DNA of 64,000 nt. Origin: Anaerolineaceae bacterium (GTDB taxonomy: Bacteria > Chloroflexota > Anaerolineae > Aggregatilineales > Phototrophicaceae). The stretch covers positions 2,170,001-2,234,000 of the forward strand of contig JACKCF010000001.1 of assembly GCA_020634165.1 (NCBI GenBank), written 5' to 3'. Shown here in pieces: positions 1-9,153 of the stretch. The notes beneath the pieces are model-generated. The model did not search any database. It saw only the letters and a program-made list of their open reading frames with translations, and was not told where the DNA came from. How positions within the stretch are numbered: position 1 is the first letter of the stretch; each line of letters starts with the position of its first letter. The translations under genes and the position numbers were made by a program.

Positions 1-292
1 TTGAGATAGGTGGTACCGATTTAGATGTTGTTGATACTGAGGTAGCCTCCACTAGACCCACCTGTGTAAGCAGTGGATGGAGGCCAGGATAATCGGGATT
101 GAGTGCACGCAGCCGTAAGAGAATATCGCGCCCTTCTTCTTCATCTTCAGCCGCGTGTGCATATACCCAGAGTAAATCCTCGTCATCTGGGGCTTCCGCC
201 AGGAGCGGTTTTAAGAGGAAGCGCGCTTGGGCGTAATCCCCTTTTTCAATCAACTCGAATGCCTCATTCAATGTTTCGGAAGATACAGGCAT
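1..292 (-). CDS. TPR-like N-terminal fragment, cut by the window edge
   Basis: This minus-strand reading frame begins with ATG at 292 (MPVSSETLNEAFELIEKG) and stays open to base 1, so its C-terminus lies outside the window. The roughly 97 visible residues form a tetratricopeptide-like helix pair: a segment EAFELIEKGDYAQARFLL, then an acidic PDDEDLLWVYAHAAEDEEEG region, then LRALNPDYPGLHPLL. This pattern of alternating helices with small residues is typical of bacterial TPR proteins that act as protein-interaction scaffolds. Its specific partner cannot be told. It is transcribed in the same direction as the tRNA-Leu gene but a terminator lies between them, so it must have its own promoter. Confidence 0.6.
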   Translation of the reverse strand, partial: MPVSSETLNEAFELIEKGDYAQARFLLKPLLAEAPDDEDLLWVYAHAAEDEEEGRDILLRLRALNPDYPGLHPLLTQVGLVEATSVSTTSKSVPPIS

Positions 293-430
293 CTGGGCCT
301 CTCCTGAGTGTGGAATTTGGTTTCTGATTGCAATGTAGCACTCAACGCGATATCTAAGAGCAGTTTACAGCTATCTTGATGTGATCGCAAATGAAGTTCG
401 TTAACTTAATCTTATTCTGATCGTGGAAAC

Positions 431-457
431 AAAAAACTCCCTATATATAGGGAGCCT
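431..457 (-). terminator. Rho-independent terminator of tRNA-Leu
   Basis: On the minus strand the sequence after the tRNA folds into a perfect self-complementary stem (CTCCCTATATATAGGGAG, 437-454) followed by six T (431-436). It closes the tRNA-Leu transcript and separates it from the TPR gene further downstream on the same strand. Confidence 0.8.
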
Positions 458-466
458 TTTGTATGA

Positions 467-549
467 TGCCCTGGAGAGGACTCGAACCTCCACCCCGTAT
501 AAGGACACGGCCCTCAACCGTGCGCGTCTGCCAGTTCCGCCACCAGGGC
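467..549 (-). tRNA. tRNA-Leu (anticodon GAG)
   Basis: Read on the minus strand, the acceptor stem GCCCTGG pairs with CCAGGGC and is followed by discriminator A. The D-arm (GGCGGAACTGGCAGACGC) is of the class II type, the anticodon loop is TTGAGGG with GAG at positions 34-36, a long variable arm follows, and the T-arm contains GGTTCGAGTCC. The length of 83 nt and the long variable arm fit leucine. The CCA tail is not encoded. A good promoter lies just upstream (563-590) and a terminator just downstream (431-457), so this is a complete single-gene transcription unit. Confidence 0.96.
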
Positions 550-562
550 TAATCTCTTTGGC

Positions 563-590
563 ATTATACCTGTGGCCCTTTATGTGTCAA
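563..590 (-). promoter_or_regulatory. Promoter of tRNA-Leu
   Basis: On the minus strand there is TTGACA (585-590), a 16-base spacer and TATAAT (563-568), both perfect matches to the housekeeping sigma consensus. Transcription would start near 556, a few bases before the tRNA 5' end. Confidence 0.85.
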
Positions 591-705
591 TCCCGTACCA
601 CGCTCCGATTGTGTGTGCGAGCAGGTATTAAAACTGCCGCTGTGGAAAACTGGACTATCTCCGGTACACTAGATACTGCGAAACTTGTAATCTAGGAAAC
701 GTACC

Positions 706-1722
706 ATGCGTATCGCAGTAGATGCACTTGGGACCGACAGTCGTCCAGACCCAGATATTGAAGGTGCTGTTCTGGCAGCGCGAGAATATAACATCGAAAT
801 AGCATTGGTTGGGCCTCAAAAGCTATTAGAACAAAAGCTGGGTCAGCACGATGTATCTAGCTTGAAAATCGACATCGTCGATGCGCCTCAGGAAATAAAG
901 ATGGCTGCGAAACCCAGTGAAGTTACCAAGGGTTTTGAGCATTCATCTATGCATGTTGGTATGGAGCTGGTGAAATCGGGCGAAGCTGATGCATTTGTCA
1001 CAATGGGCAACACAGGGGCTGCGATGGCGGTCGCCACACTGAATACACTTAAGCGGATAAAAGGTGTAAAGCGACCAGCCCTTACTGCCATCTACCCCAT
1101 TTTTGACAAAAATATCATCGTACTGGACATTGGTGCTAACGCGGATATTAAGCCGGAGTGGATGGTACAGTTTGCAGAGATGGGGAGCATCTACGCGCGG
1201 ACAGCTCTCGCTTACAATGAAGTGCGGGTTGCGACGCTTTCAATCGGTGAAGAACAAGGCAAAGGAAACCAGTTGCTGGCTGATGCCCAAAAGCTTCTCA
1301 TACAGAGTAATATCAATTACATTGGCCATATCGAGCCAAAAGAAATTCTCGATCAGAAAGCAGAAGTCATTGTATTTGATGGCTTTGTCGGCAATGTGTT
1401 TTTGAAAACGTTTGAAGGTTCTATACGATACTTCACCAGCCTACTACGTGAGGAAGTAGAGCGCAGCCTTATAGCAAAAATCGGCGCCTTGCTTATGAGT
1501 CCGGCCATTAATCGGGTTCGCGCACGTTTGGATACTAACACCATTGGAGGCGCTCCACTGCTGGGTGTGGACGGTGTCGTGATTATTGGGCATGGTAGCA
1601 CCAATGCAGAAGGTGTCAAAAACGCAATTGGTCAAGCGAAAAAGGCCGTTTCCGGCGGTACATTAATGGCATTAAAGACGCATTTCGCTCACGCAAATCA
1701 AGACGATGGGCAAGCCCAATGA
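706..1722 (+). CDS. plsX: Phosphate acyltransferase PlsX
   Basis: PlsX converts acyl-ACP and phosphate into acyl-phosphate, the acyl donor for PlsY in phospholipid synthesis. It is a peripheral membrane enzyme. The 338 residues match the usual family length. The family pattern is clear from the N-terminal MRIAVDALGTDSRPDPDIEG (usually DAMGGD in other species), through MGNTGAAMA and LDIGANAD, to the C-terminal GAPLLGVDGVVIIGHGSTN. The DALGTD variant differs slightly from the common DAMGGD start. The gene overlaps the following TPR gene by 4 bases (ATGA at 1719-1722), so the two are translationally coupled. The acyl carrier protein it would use is encoded at 27.8 kb. Confidence 0.96.
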   Translation: MRIAVDALGTDSRPDPDIEGAVLAAREYNIEIALVGPQKLLEQKLGQHDVSSLKIDIVDAPQEIKMAAKPSEVTKGFEHSSMHVGMELVKSGEADAFVTMGNTGAAMAVATLNTLKRIKGVKRPALTAIYPIFDKNIIVLDIGANADIKPEWMVQFAEMGSIYARTALAYNEVRVATLSIGEEQGKGNQLLADAQKLLIQSNINYIGHIEPKEILDQKAEVIVFDGFVGNVFLKTFEGSIRYFTSLLREEVERSLIAKIGALLMSPAINRVRARLDTNTIGGAPLLGVDGVVIIGHGSTNAEGVKNAIGQAKKAVSGGTLMALKTHFAHANQDDGQAQ

Positions 1723-2840
1723 ACCCACTTCAGCAGATTTCCGAGTTATTGGAACAGCGAGAAGTCAAGCGCGCCGAAAGTCTGATTGCAAAGTCGTTGC
1801 GCAGCGTAGGCGAATCGCAGACTCAAGGCTATATATACCTCCAGCGTGCGCGTCTGAAGTTACTGACACAACGACCAGAAGAAGCTTTACGCGACATAGA
1901 GCAGGCGCAGGCACTGGTTGACGAACTTACGCGAGAATCGCCACAGGTTCGTGAACTGTTAGGCGATAGCCTCTTAATGCGCTATGAAATGGCGCTCGTT
2001 GGGTTCGCGGAAAAATCCGATTTGCTCAAGAGCCAGGAACACTATTTGTGGATCGTCGAAACCATTCCTGATTATGAAAACTTGGGCTGGATTTATTATC
2101 AATTAGGACGAATTGCCCTGATATTGACAAAAATATCAGAGGCGATAGAAACGCTGCATCAAGCTCTCTTCGCGCCAAGCGCAATTCCTGAACTTACGGC
2201 GTATGTTTATGAGCGGCTTGGTTTCATAGCATTCTATGAGCAGCGCGACCCTGTTTCCGCTGATGTACTGCTCACCAAGGCGCTGCACACGTATCCGTCC
2301 TATCTGCCTTCGCAATGGGTTATTCAGGTTTTATTGCTACGTGCACGCATTCTCATGAAGACCGATTTATCAAAGGCATTATCGGTATCTATAGAGGCAG
2401 CCAGCCTGACGACATCCACCACTGATAAGGCGATTCTTTCGGGGGTGTTGCTGCACCAATCCGAGATTCTGGATGCGTTTGGTGATAGACCTTCTGACGT
2501 GATTGATGTGATTCAGAGATACCTTTTACTGAATAAATCGCCAATTGGTGTCGATGTGACAGCCGCGCGTGTCTATGAGCGCCTCGCAAATGCTTATATG
2601 CAGGTCCATGCGTATGAATCTGCAATTGATGCCTTCTCTAATGCACTCAGTTTCAATCCTGATAATCCCTGGGAACACTCCCTGCGATATCAGATTGCTG
2701 TTGCGAGATATAGCCTTGGCAATTTACCGCAGGCACGTCAGATACTTATGGACCTAGTCGCCGATGATGACATCCAGCCAACAGACCTTCGTAACGCTCA
2801 AAGTCTTCTCGAACAGATTGACATTGTTGCACGCTCTTAG
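1719..2840 (+). CDS. TPR repeat protein downstream of plsX
   Basis: This 373-residue protein is made almost wholly of helical hairpins resembling tetratricopeptide repeats; the clearest units are ENLGWIYYQLGRIALI, YVYERLGFIAFYEQ and VYERLANAYMQVHAYESAIDA followed by FSNALSFNPDNP. No signal peptide or membrane segment is seen, so it is probably cytoplasmic. It starts inside the plsX stop codon, which suggests co-translation, but TPR proteins adopt many roles and nothing in the sequence shows a link to lipid synthesis. Function unknown; scaffold or adaptor is the safe description. Confidence 0.8.
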   Translation: MNPLQQISELLEQREVKRAESLIAKSLRSVGESQTQGYIYLQRARLKLLTQRPEEALRDIEQAQALVDELTRESPQVRELLGDSLLMRYEMALVGFAEKSDLLKSQEHYLWIVETIPDYENLGWIYYQLGRIALILTKISEAIETLHQALFAPSAIPELTAYVYERLGFIAFYEQRDPVSADVLLTKALHTYPSYLPSQWVIQVLLLRARILMKTDLSKALSVSIEAASLTTSTTDKAILSGVLLHQSEILDAFGDRPSDVIDVIQRYLLLNKSPIGVDVTAARVYERLANAYMQVHAYESAIDAFSNALSFNPDNPWEHSLRYQIAVARYSLGNLPQARQILMDLVADDDIQPTDLRNAQSLLEQIDIVARS

Positions 2841-2928
2841 TTGCAGTGTATGGGCGGAGCCTCACAATTCTGACGTTTGTCCTGTAGAATAAAGCTATCA
2901 ATGTAATCAATAAGGAACATAAATCTAC

Positions 2929-4281
2929 GTGACAGACGTTATCGTTATTGGTGGTGGCCTTGCGGGAACAGAGGCTGCCTGGCAGTTAGCCCAACGTGGT
3001 TTCAAAGTTAAACTCTATGAAATGCGCCCCAATAAGACGACAGGTGCACATGTTAGTGATCGCTTAGGTGAATTAGTTTGCAGTAATTCATTAGGGTCAA
3101 AACTGCCTGACCGTGCAACGGGTTTGTTACAAAACGAACTAAAACTGCTTCAGTCGCTGCTAATTCAGTGTGCGGAGGATTCTGCGGTTGCAGCCGGTGG
3201 TGCCCTTGCAGTGGACCGTGATCAGTTTGCAGAGCGTGTTACGACAGCGATCTCTGAGCACCCCAATATTGAGGTAGTGCGAGAAGAGGTTACTGCCATC
3301 CCTGCGGATACTCCGACGATTATCGCAACCGGACCGCTAACCTCACCTGCCCTGGCCCAGGATATTGGCCGACTAACAGGCGAGTCTTATCTCTACTTTT
3401 ACGATGCAATTTCGCCGATTGTGACATCCGAGAGCATTGATATGTCGATTGCGTTCAAGGGCAATCGGTATGATCGCGGAGAGGATGACGAAGGCGACTA
3501 TATCAACTGCCCACTGAACAAAGATGAATACGAAGCATTCGTAAAGGCTCTGGCTGACGCTGAAACCATCGAGTTACGCGACTTTGAGCGCGAGGACCCT
3601 AATTTTTTTGAGGGATGTGTTCCAGTTGAACAGCTCGCAAAACGGGGACCCGACACACTTGCCTTTGGTCCAATGCGTCCTGTCGGTATATGGAACCCAC
3701 ACACAAATCAGCGCCCCCATGCAGTGGTTCAGTTGCGTCAGGATAACCTTGCTGGCACTCTCTATAACATTGTCGGCTTCCAGACAAATATACGATGGGC
3801 AGAACAAGCAGAAATTCTGAAAATGATTCCTGGCCTGCAAGATGCTGATTTCATTCGTCTGGGACAGATGCACAGGAATACGTTTATCAATGCCCCTACT
3901 CTGCTACATGCGACGATGCAATTCCGTAAGCGGGAAAATCTGTATTTTGGTGGGCAGATCACAGGAGTTGAGGGCTATGCAGGGAATATTGCTACTGGCC
4001 TCCTGGCTTCGATCAATCTAGCCAGACAATTGAGTGGTAAGTCCGCCTGGGTTCCGCCGATTACAACCATGATTGGCTCACTTTCACATTATGTAACACA
4101 CGCAGAACCTAAAGATTTCCAGCCCATGAAGGCCAATTTTGGAATTTTCCCGCCACTGGAAAAACATGTCAAAGGCAAGCGTGATCGTAAACAGGCTTAT
4201 GCGGAGCGTGCCCTGAAGGATATGGCAGAATCGATTAAAGCACTGGATGACCCGTATCTTTTGCAAGAAAAAACGCACTAA
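2929..4281 (+). CDS. trmFO: tRNA (uracil-54-C5)-methyltransferase TrmFO
   Basis: TrmFO uses methylenetetrahydrofolate and reduced FAD to methylate U54 of tRNA to ribothymidine. The 450 residues begin with a Rossmann FAD-binding motif (GGGLAGTEAAWQLAQRGF, residues about 7-24), followed by the family block LYEMRP and SDRLGELVCSNSLGS. Near the C-terminus GYAGNIATGLLASINLAR completes the FAD site. The start codon is GTG at 2929; no nearer ATG gives the Rossmann strand. It stands 88 bases after the TPR gene and 23 bases before hflX, and probably has its own promoter in that first gap. Folate-dependent TrmFO is the usual enzyme in many Gram-positive and Chloroflexota lineages, where it replaces SAM-dependent TrmA. 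Confidence 0.96.
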   Translation: MTDVIVIGGGLAGTEAAWQLAQRGFKVKLYEMRPNKTTGAHVSDRLGELVCSNSLGSKLPDRATGLLQNELKLLQSLLIQCAEDSAVAAGGALAVDRDQFAERVTTAISEHPNIEVVREEVTAIPADTPTIIATGPLTSPALAQDIGRLTGESYLYFYDAISPIVTSESIDMSIAFKGNRYDRGEDDEGDYINCPLNKDEYEAFVKALADAETIELRDFEREDPNFFEGCVPVEQLAKRGPDTLAFGPMRPVGIWNPHTNQRPHAVVQLRQDNLAGTLYNIVGFQTNIRWAEQAEILKMIPGLQDADFIRLGQMHRNTFINAPTLLHATMQFRKRENLYFGGQITGVEGYAGNIATGLLASINLARQLSGKSAWVPPITTMIGSLSHYVTHAEPKDFQPMKANFGIFPPLEKHVKGKRDRKQAYAERALKDMAESIKALDDPYLLQEKTH

Positions 4282-4304
4282 TTTATATATAGGTTGATAG
4301 CAAA

Positions 4305-5621
4305 TTGCATCAAAACGAATTTCCTAAAATCGAACGAGCGTATCTGGTAGGTGTACAGATACGTGGAACAGACGCCGCACTTGAGCTTGGTGATTCTCTG
4401 GATGAATTGGCGCTGCTGGCGGAAACGGCTGGTATGGAAGTTGTTGGCCAGACATCACAAACACTCAACTCGATTGTGCCCGGTACATTTATTGGCACTG
4501 GCAAACTCGAAGAAATCCACCAGGCGGTGAAAGACCTGGAGGCCGAAGCGGTTATCTTCGATGATGAGTTATCGCCACGCCATCAGCGGGAATTGTCAAA
4601 AGTATTTGGCGATGACATCAAACTTCTGGATCGCTCGGCGCTTATCCTCGACATCTTCGCGCAGCATGCCAAGACAAAAGAAGGTTCGTTACAAGTCGAA
4701 CTGGCACAATACGAATATCGCCTTCCTCGGTTGACGCGCCAGTGGACACACCTTGCTCGTCAGGCTGGTGGCAGCGCTGCTGGCAGCGGTGTAGGTGGTG
4801 TTGGCTTGCGCGGCCCCGGTGAAACGCAGCTTGAAGTGGATCGCCGTGAAATTAGCCGCAAAATTGATCGTATAAAGCGGGATTTGGAACGGGTGCGGGT
4901 TCATCGCCGTCAACATCGGCAGCAGCGTAAGAAAACTGGCGTACCTGTAATTTCACTGGTTGGCTATACCAATGCAGGTAAATCCACCCTTCTAAACCGA
5001 CTGACGAACGCATCCGTCTACGCGCGAGATCAGCTATTCGCAACGTTGGACCCAACCACGCGGCGGATGGAATTGCCATCTGGGCGGCAAGTATTGTTGA
5101 CAGATACAGTAGGCTTTATCCAGAAATTGCCAACAACCCTGATTGCAGCCTTCCGTGCCACGCTTGAAGAGATCACAGAAGCGTCACTGCTGTTACATGT
5201 AGTGGATATTTCGCATCCGAGTGTGGCCGCCCATATTGAGGTGGTCGAAGATACATTGGCAGAGATTGATGTTCCTCCGGTTCCCCGCATCTTGGTCTGG
5301 AATAAGAGCGACCTGGTTGAGGGCAGCGGAATTCCTCAGTTTGAGGACTCCAATATGTACGCTTCTCAGGTAGTTGTTTCTGCGGTTACTGGTGAAGGTA
5401 TTGACGACCTCCTGCATGCAATCGAGCGTGTATTCGCCAGAAATCTGACAAGGATGACCGTGCATATTCCGTTTGAACGCGGAGATTTGGTGGCAAGGCT
5501 TTATGATATTGGTCGAGTACTCAATCAGGAAAGTGTGATTGACGGTACAATACTAGATGTTGAAATACCAACTGCACACGAGGCACACTTCGTTAAATTC
5601 CAAGTACAGGCCAGCGAATAA
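4305..5621 (+). CDS. hflX: GTPase HflX (ribosome-splitting stress GTPase)
   Basis: HflX binds the large ribosomal subunit and splits stalled 70S ribosomes, mainly after heat stress. The 438 residues contain the N-terminal HflX domain (residues 1-190) ending in the glycine-rich linker GGVGLRGPGETQLE, a coiled-coil with many Arg residues (RRQHRQQRKK), and a GTPase domain with G1 GYTNAGKST, G3 DTVGF and G4 NKSD. Translation seems to start at TTG 4305 (protein begins MHQNEFPKIERAYLVG), with AGG about ten bases upstream. It follows trmFO closely and is likely in the same operon, giving a small group of translation-related genes. Confidence 0.95.
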   Translation: MHQNEFPKIERAYLVGVQIRGTDAALELGDSLDELALLAETAGMEVVGQTSQTLNSIVPGTFIGTGKLEEIHQAVKDLEAEAVIFDDELSPRHQRELSKVFGDDIKLLDRSALILDIFAQHAKTKEGSLQVELAQYEYRLPRLTRQWTHLARQAGGSAAGSGVGGVGLRGPGETQLEVDRREISRKIDRIKRDLERVRVHRRQHRQQRKKTGVPVISLVGYTNAGKSTLLNRLTNASVYARDQLFATLDPTTRRMELPSGRQVLLTDTVGFIQKLPTTLIAAFRATLEEITEASLLLHVVDISHPSVAAHIEVVEDTLAEIDVPPVPRILVWNKSDLVEGSGIPQFEDSNMYASQVVVSAVTGEGIDDLLHAIERVFARNLTRMTVHIPFERGDLVARLYDIGRVLNQESVIDGTILDVEIPTAHEAHFVKFQVQASE

Positions 5622-5640
5622 TTGATCCTAAGGGGTTAGC

Positions 5641-5889
5641 GTGTTCAGGAAGATCGATCAGTCCAATATCTTAGCGCGTTTGATCCAACACCTGTCGTCC
5701 TGGTTGGCTAAAAATCGGGGGCTGCCGATTGTGATTGGTATTGTCCTGCTGCTGGCTTCGACCATTATCCAGCTATTTGGGGCAGGCAATGAAGACGCCA
5801 CCATACAGGTGGTCGAGCTTTTGTTACAGAATGGCGGCATCATCATTGCGCTGATAGGTATTCTGCTGATGGAGCCTCTTGGGAAATAG
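5641..5889 (+). CDS. Small two-TM membrane protein, unknown
   Basis: An 82-residue protein starting at GTG 5641, preceded by AAGGGG six bases upstream. It has an amphipathic N-terminal stretch (residues 1-26), a first membrane helix around residues 29-47 (LPIVIGIVLLLASTIIQLF) and a second around 60-78 (LLLQNGGIIIALIGILLM). There is no recognisable family signature. It follows hflX by 19 bases and ends 2 bases before the convergent gene, so it is probably the last gene of the trmFO-hflX unit. No function can be assigned. Confidence 0.65.
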   Translation: MFRKIDQSNILARLIQHLSSWLAKNRGLPIVIGIVLLLASTIIQLFGAGNEDATIQVVELLLQNGGIIIALIGILLMEPLGK

Positions 5890-5891
5890 CG

Positions 5892-6869
5892 CTAGTTACT
5901 TTCCGGTTCGCTCACTTCACCATACAAGGAAACCCAGTAGATTTCTGGCCGATAGATGGTGTGCACAAAAAGACGCATATCGTCGGAAAATGCCAAGCCT
6001 GCCAATGGTGCAGGCAGTTCTGTAAAGAGGACAATTTCGACATCTTCGTTCGAGCAGCCTTCATCGCGGCATACTTCTGGATCAACACGTCCCACAACGC
6101 CTCGTGTTCCTAAAGCATAGGTGAAATACAGCAACTTATCTGGTGCCAGTACCACGTTTGAGACATTCTGTAAGCCGGAAACCAAAGGCTTGAGTTCTGG
6201 TTCTTCATCAATGAGTGCAAACCACTCTATCGCCCGACGCGCACTACCATTATTAGCTACATAAACATAGTCTTCGTTAGAATCGATACCCGCAGGTGCA
6301 CGAAGTCCATCCAGATATGGCGTTGCCTCCCCTTCCAAGTCGATCTGGAGAATAGTATTCTCTCTCAGGCTCGTGACGAGGAAAAGCTCTTGCGCATGAA
6401 GGTAGGTAATTCCCCAGGGACCATCAATTTCATCAACGAAAGTTTGTGGCGCGCTGCGATCCTGGTCAACCAGTGTGACCTGATTCTTCGCAAAATCCGG
6501 CGCCCATATATCAAAGCCATCTTCGGTTGGCAGAATTTCCATGCTGTGCGTATCTTGTACGCCGAATATGAAGGTTTGAGTGGCACCTGTCGTATCGTTG
6601 ATCTGGTAAAGCGTCCAGTCGCCATTACAGGCCGTGTAGAGATTGCCATCAAACCAGGTGATGCCATTGGGACGCTGTACATTGCCTACAAGTATGCCCA
6701 GGTCGTCCTGGTTGAATGTGCGCTCCAGCGTTGTATCATCGAATGATATTGTTTCGTCAGCACGGGTGTCGCCTTCGTTATCATCCTGTGCTTGTACGGT
6801 CAAGAAACTGGATAGAAGAATAGAGATTATTGCGAATGCCAGAGAGACTCTATACCACACGATAATCAA
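5892..6869 (-). CDS. Secreted NHL/SMP-30-like beta-propeller protein
   Basis: The 325-residue product starts with a signal peptide (residues 1-27, hydrophobic core VSLAFAIISILLSSFL, likely cleavage after VQA). The mature part has repeating strands of propeller type: RPNGITWFDGNLYTACNG, GPWGITYLHAQELFLVTS, APAGIDSNEDYVYVANNG, and LAGLAFSDDMRLFVHT. The recurring P-x-G-I-x pattern followed by Y/L-V-A is that of NHL or SMP-30-like propellers, which bind ligands or act as lactonases. No metal-binding catalytic set is certain. An acidic linker (QDDNEGDTRADET) follows the signal peptide. It lies downstream of the histidine kinase gene on the same strand with a 25-base gap, so it may be co-transcribed and serve as an extracellular sensor or effector of that pair; this is inference. 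Confidence 0.75.
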   Translation of the reverse strand: MIIVWYRVSLAFAIISILLSSFLTVQAQDDNEGDTRADETISFDDTTLERTFNQDDLGILVGNVQRPNGITWFDGNLYTACNGDWTLYQINDTTGATQTFIFGVQDTHSMEILPTEDGFDIWAPDFAKNQVTLVDQDRSAPQTFVDEIDGPWGITYLHAQELFLVTSLRENTILQIDLEGEATPYLDGLRAPAGIDSNEDYVYVANNGSARRAIEWFALIDEEPELKPLVSGLQNVSNVVLAPDKLLYFTYALGTRGVVGRVDPEVCRDEGCSNEDVEIVLFTELPAPLAGLAFSDDMRLFVHTIYRPEIYWVSLYGEVSEPESN

Positions 6870-6894
6870 TCCTCACGGGGTGAATAACGACAGA

Positions 6895-9108
6895 TTAGTA
6901 TTGCCTTTGGGGCAACTTCACCGCCTCTGACTGATACCGAACAGATACATAGAATGTGGTACCAACACCTACTTCGCTCTTTAGCCAAATGCGTCCCTGA
7001 TGTTTCTCTAAAACTGTGCGAACGAGGCTCAAACCCAAACCTGTACCGCTAATATCCTCGGCGCCGGGCTGCTCACCTCGGTAAAAACGCTCGAAGATAT
7101 GAGACTGCATATTTTCAGGGATGCCAATGCCTGTATCCGTTATCTCAAAGACGATGTCATCGGCATCATTATACACATGTACTGTGACACATCCATTTTC
7201 TGGCGTGAATTTAATCGCATTCTCAATTAGGTTGGCGATAGCACGCTCAAACTGAACGCGATCACCGATAAATGTTAGTTTTGTAGCATCTACGCTGACA
7301 TCGAATTGAATGGATTTAATAGCCGCAATCGGCGCCAGCAGATCAACGGCATTATCAAGTAAAACATCCGCTGAGCAAAGCTCCCAATTCAGGCCGCTGG
7401 CTTTGACGCGCTCAAGATCAAGAATGCCGCTAATGATGCGTTCCATATTGCTGAGTTGGCGCTCGATGTTGCCTATCGAAAGCTCGATTTCATACTTAGT
7501 ATCATCAACCACCTTGGCTTGTTCGATGTCGTCACGCAGCAAATCCAAATTGGCGAGTGCGGCCTGGATCGGATTCTTCAGATCGTGGCTCGTCATACGA
7601 ATCATTTCGCTCTTTACGCGGTCTAACTCTTTGAGTTCCGTAATATCGTTCAGGACCGCTACCCACCCTTCTATACGATCTTCGCCCAGCTTTGCAATCT
7701 GGCACAGATATTCACGGTCGGCAATGTTCAGTGCGTACGAATGCGTACCGCCAGCGCGGGTCACGCGAACGACCTCCTTAAAATTTGCAGGGATGAGATC
7801 GACATCGACCATACCAAGAATTGAACGGCCTTCGTCACCATCCTCTAGCTGTAGGACTTCCCGCGCCTTGACATTGGCGAAGATAATTCTCAGGGAGCGA
7901 TCAACAGCGATCACAGGATTTTCTGTGCTGCCGATTACGGCCTGGAGTTGATTGTGGGCTTCTGTCAGGCTCTGCAAAAGCGAGGTCTGCTGTAGGAACA
8001 AATCGTTGACTGACATCGACACAGCAGCCTGGGCGGCTAGCAGTTCCGCCTGTTGCAAGTCCTCTTCTTGGAAGATTTTACTGTAGCGACCACAGATAAC
8101 GACCAGCCCACCAATAACTTTCTGGTCATAAATCAGCGGCACAGCCAGAACAGAACCGACAACATTTTTGCTCAGGAAAAAGTCATCATCGTTGTACTGC
8201 CGAACAAGGACTGCTTGCTGGTCAACCAAAAGTTGGCCGACAAGCCCCGACCCACGCTGAATCTGGTAGTCGTTTAACGCCTCTGGCAACTCATAGCTCG
8301 CGACCAGACGCATCATGTCACTCTCAGTCTTGAAGATAGCTGCGGCATCGGCGTCAAGCCATTGTGCAGCCTGGATCACGATGCCTTGTAGCGCATTACT
8401 TTCGGTTGCACGCTTGGTGATCGACAGATTGACATCGTGCAAGGCCTTAATTTGTGAGCCTTGGCTATGCAGCGGAACAATAATCGAACTTCTGACGAGG
8501 CTGATCGCGATAATCAGTGCGCCGATGCTGCCAATACTCGTTGCAAGTGTGCCCAAACCTAACGAGGTATTGAGGAGGCTGGATACGTGGCCTAGCACCA
8601 CCACGATGCTACCTACTACCAGGAGTTTCGATAGATTGCTTTGGCGGTACCGCCAGATAATCAGCAGCGACAGTGCGGAAAAAAGCAGAATAATGGCGGG
8701 ATTTATGGAGGCTACCTGGAAGTCACTGGGAATAGCCCCGACAATCAAGACAAAGCTGTTGTAACTGACGATTACAGCGAGCGTTGCCAACGCGATAGGC
8801 ATGAAAAAACGTATGGTTATGCCAACGGCCCGCATAAGCAGTGCGTAAAGCAGTGCATTCGATGCAACAAAACCGACCTGCGCCAGAAAATTCCCCAGCT
8901 CAAAAAATGGGACGCCAAACTGGAACGACTGGCTAATCTCAACCAGGATGATGCCCAGATTCCAGGCGATGGTGAAACTAAGTAAGAGCGCCACAAGCTG
9001 GTTTAACGAAGAGCGCGCATCGTACCACAATATTAGAAGCAAAAACGCTAGCGCTAGCGCCAGCGTACAAACATTCACGATAAAAATCAGGGGATTAAAT
9101 GACAGCAT
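6895..9108 (-). CDS. Membrane histidine kinase with GAF and PAS domains
   Basis: This 737-residue sensor kinase has seven or so N-terminal membrane helices (residues 5-210), like the 7TM sensor modules of other bacterial kinases, then a GAF domain (about 228-370), a PAS domain (about 385-495), a HisKA dimerisation domain with phospho-acceptor His508 in SHDLKNP, and a HATPase domain with N box NLIENAIKFT, G1 DTGIGIP and G2 GTGLGLSLV. All catalytic motifs are intact. It follows the response regulator gene after 45 bases on the minus strand, and the two are clearly a cognate pair. The signal could be a membrane ligand through the 7TM part or a small molecule bound by GAF or PAS; the sequence does not say which. 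Confidence 0.93.
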   Translation of the reverse strand: MLSFNPLIFIVNVCTLALALAFLLLILWYDARSSLNQLVALLLSFTIAWNLGIILVEISQSFQFGVPFFELGNFLAQVGFVASNALLYALLMRAVGITIRFFMPIALATLAVIVSYNSFVLIVGAIPSDFQVASINPAIILLFSALSLLIIWRYRQSNLSKLLVVGSIVVVLGHVSSLLNTSLGLGTLATSIGSIGALIIAISLVRSSIIVPLHSQGSQIKALHDVNLSITKRATESNALQGIVIQAAQWLDADAAAIFKTESDMMRLVASYELPEALNDYQIQRGSGLVGQLLVDQQAVLVRQYNDDDFFLSKNVVGSVLAVPLIYDQKVIGGLVVICGRYSKIFQEEDLQQAELLAAQAAVSMSVNDLFLQQTSLLQSLTEAHNQLQAVIGSTENPVIAVDRSLRIIFANVKAREVLQLEDGDEGRSILGMVDVDLIPANFKEVVRVTRAGGTHSYALNIADREYLCQIAKLGEDRIEGWVAVLNDITELKELDRVKSEMIRMTSHDLKNPIQAALANLDLLRDDIEQAKVVDDTKYEIELSIGNIERQLSNMERIISGILDLERVKASGLNWELCSADVLLDNAVDLLAPIAAIKSIQFDVSVDATKLTFIGDRVQFERAIANLIENAIKFTPENGCVTVHVYNDADDIVFEITDTGIGIPENMQSHIFERFYRGEQPGAEDISGTGLGLSLVRTVLEKHQGRIWLKSEVGVGTTFYVSVRYQSEAVKLPQRQY

Positions 9109-9153
9109 AGCAGCATCCAGCTACTTGCGAACGTTTGACGAACAGCTAGTCAT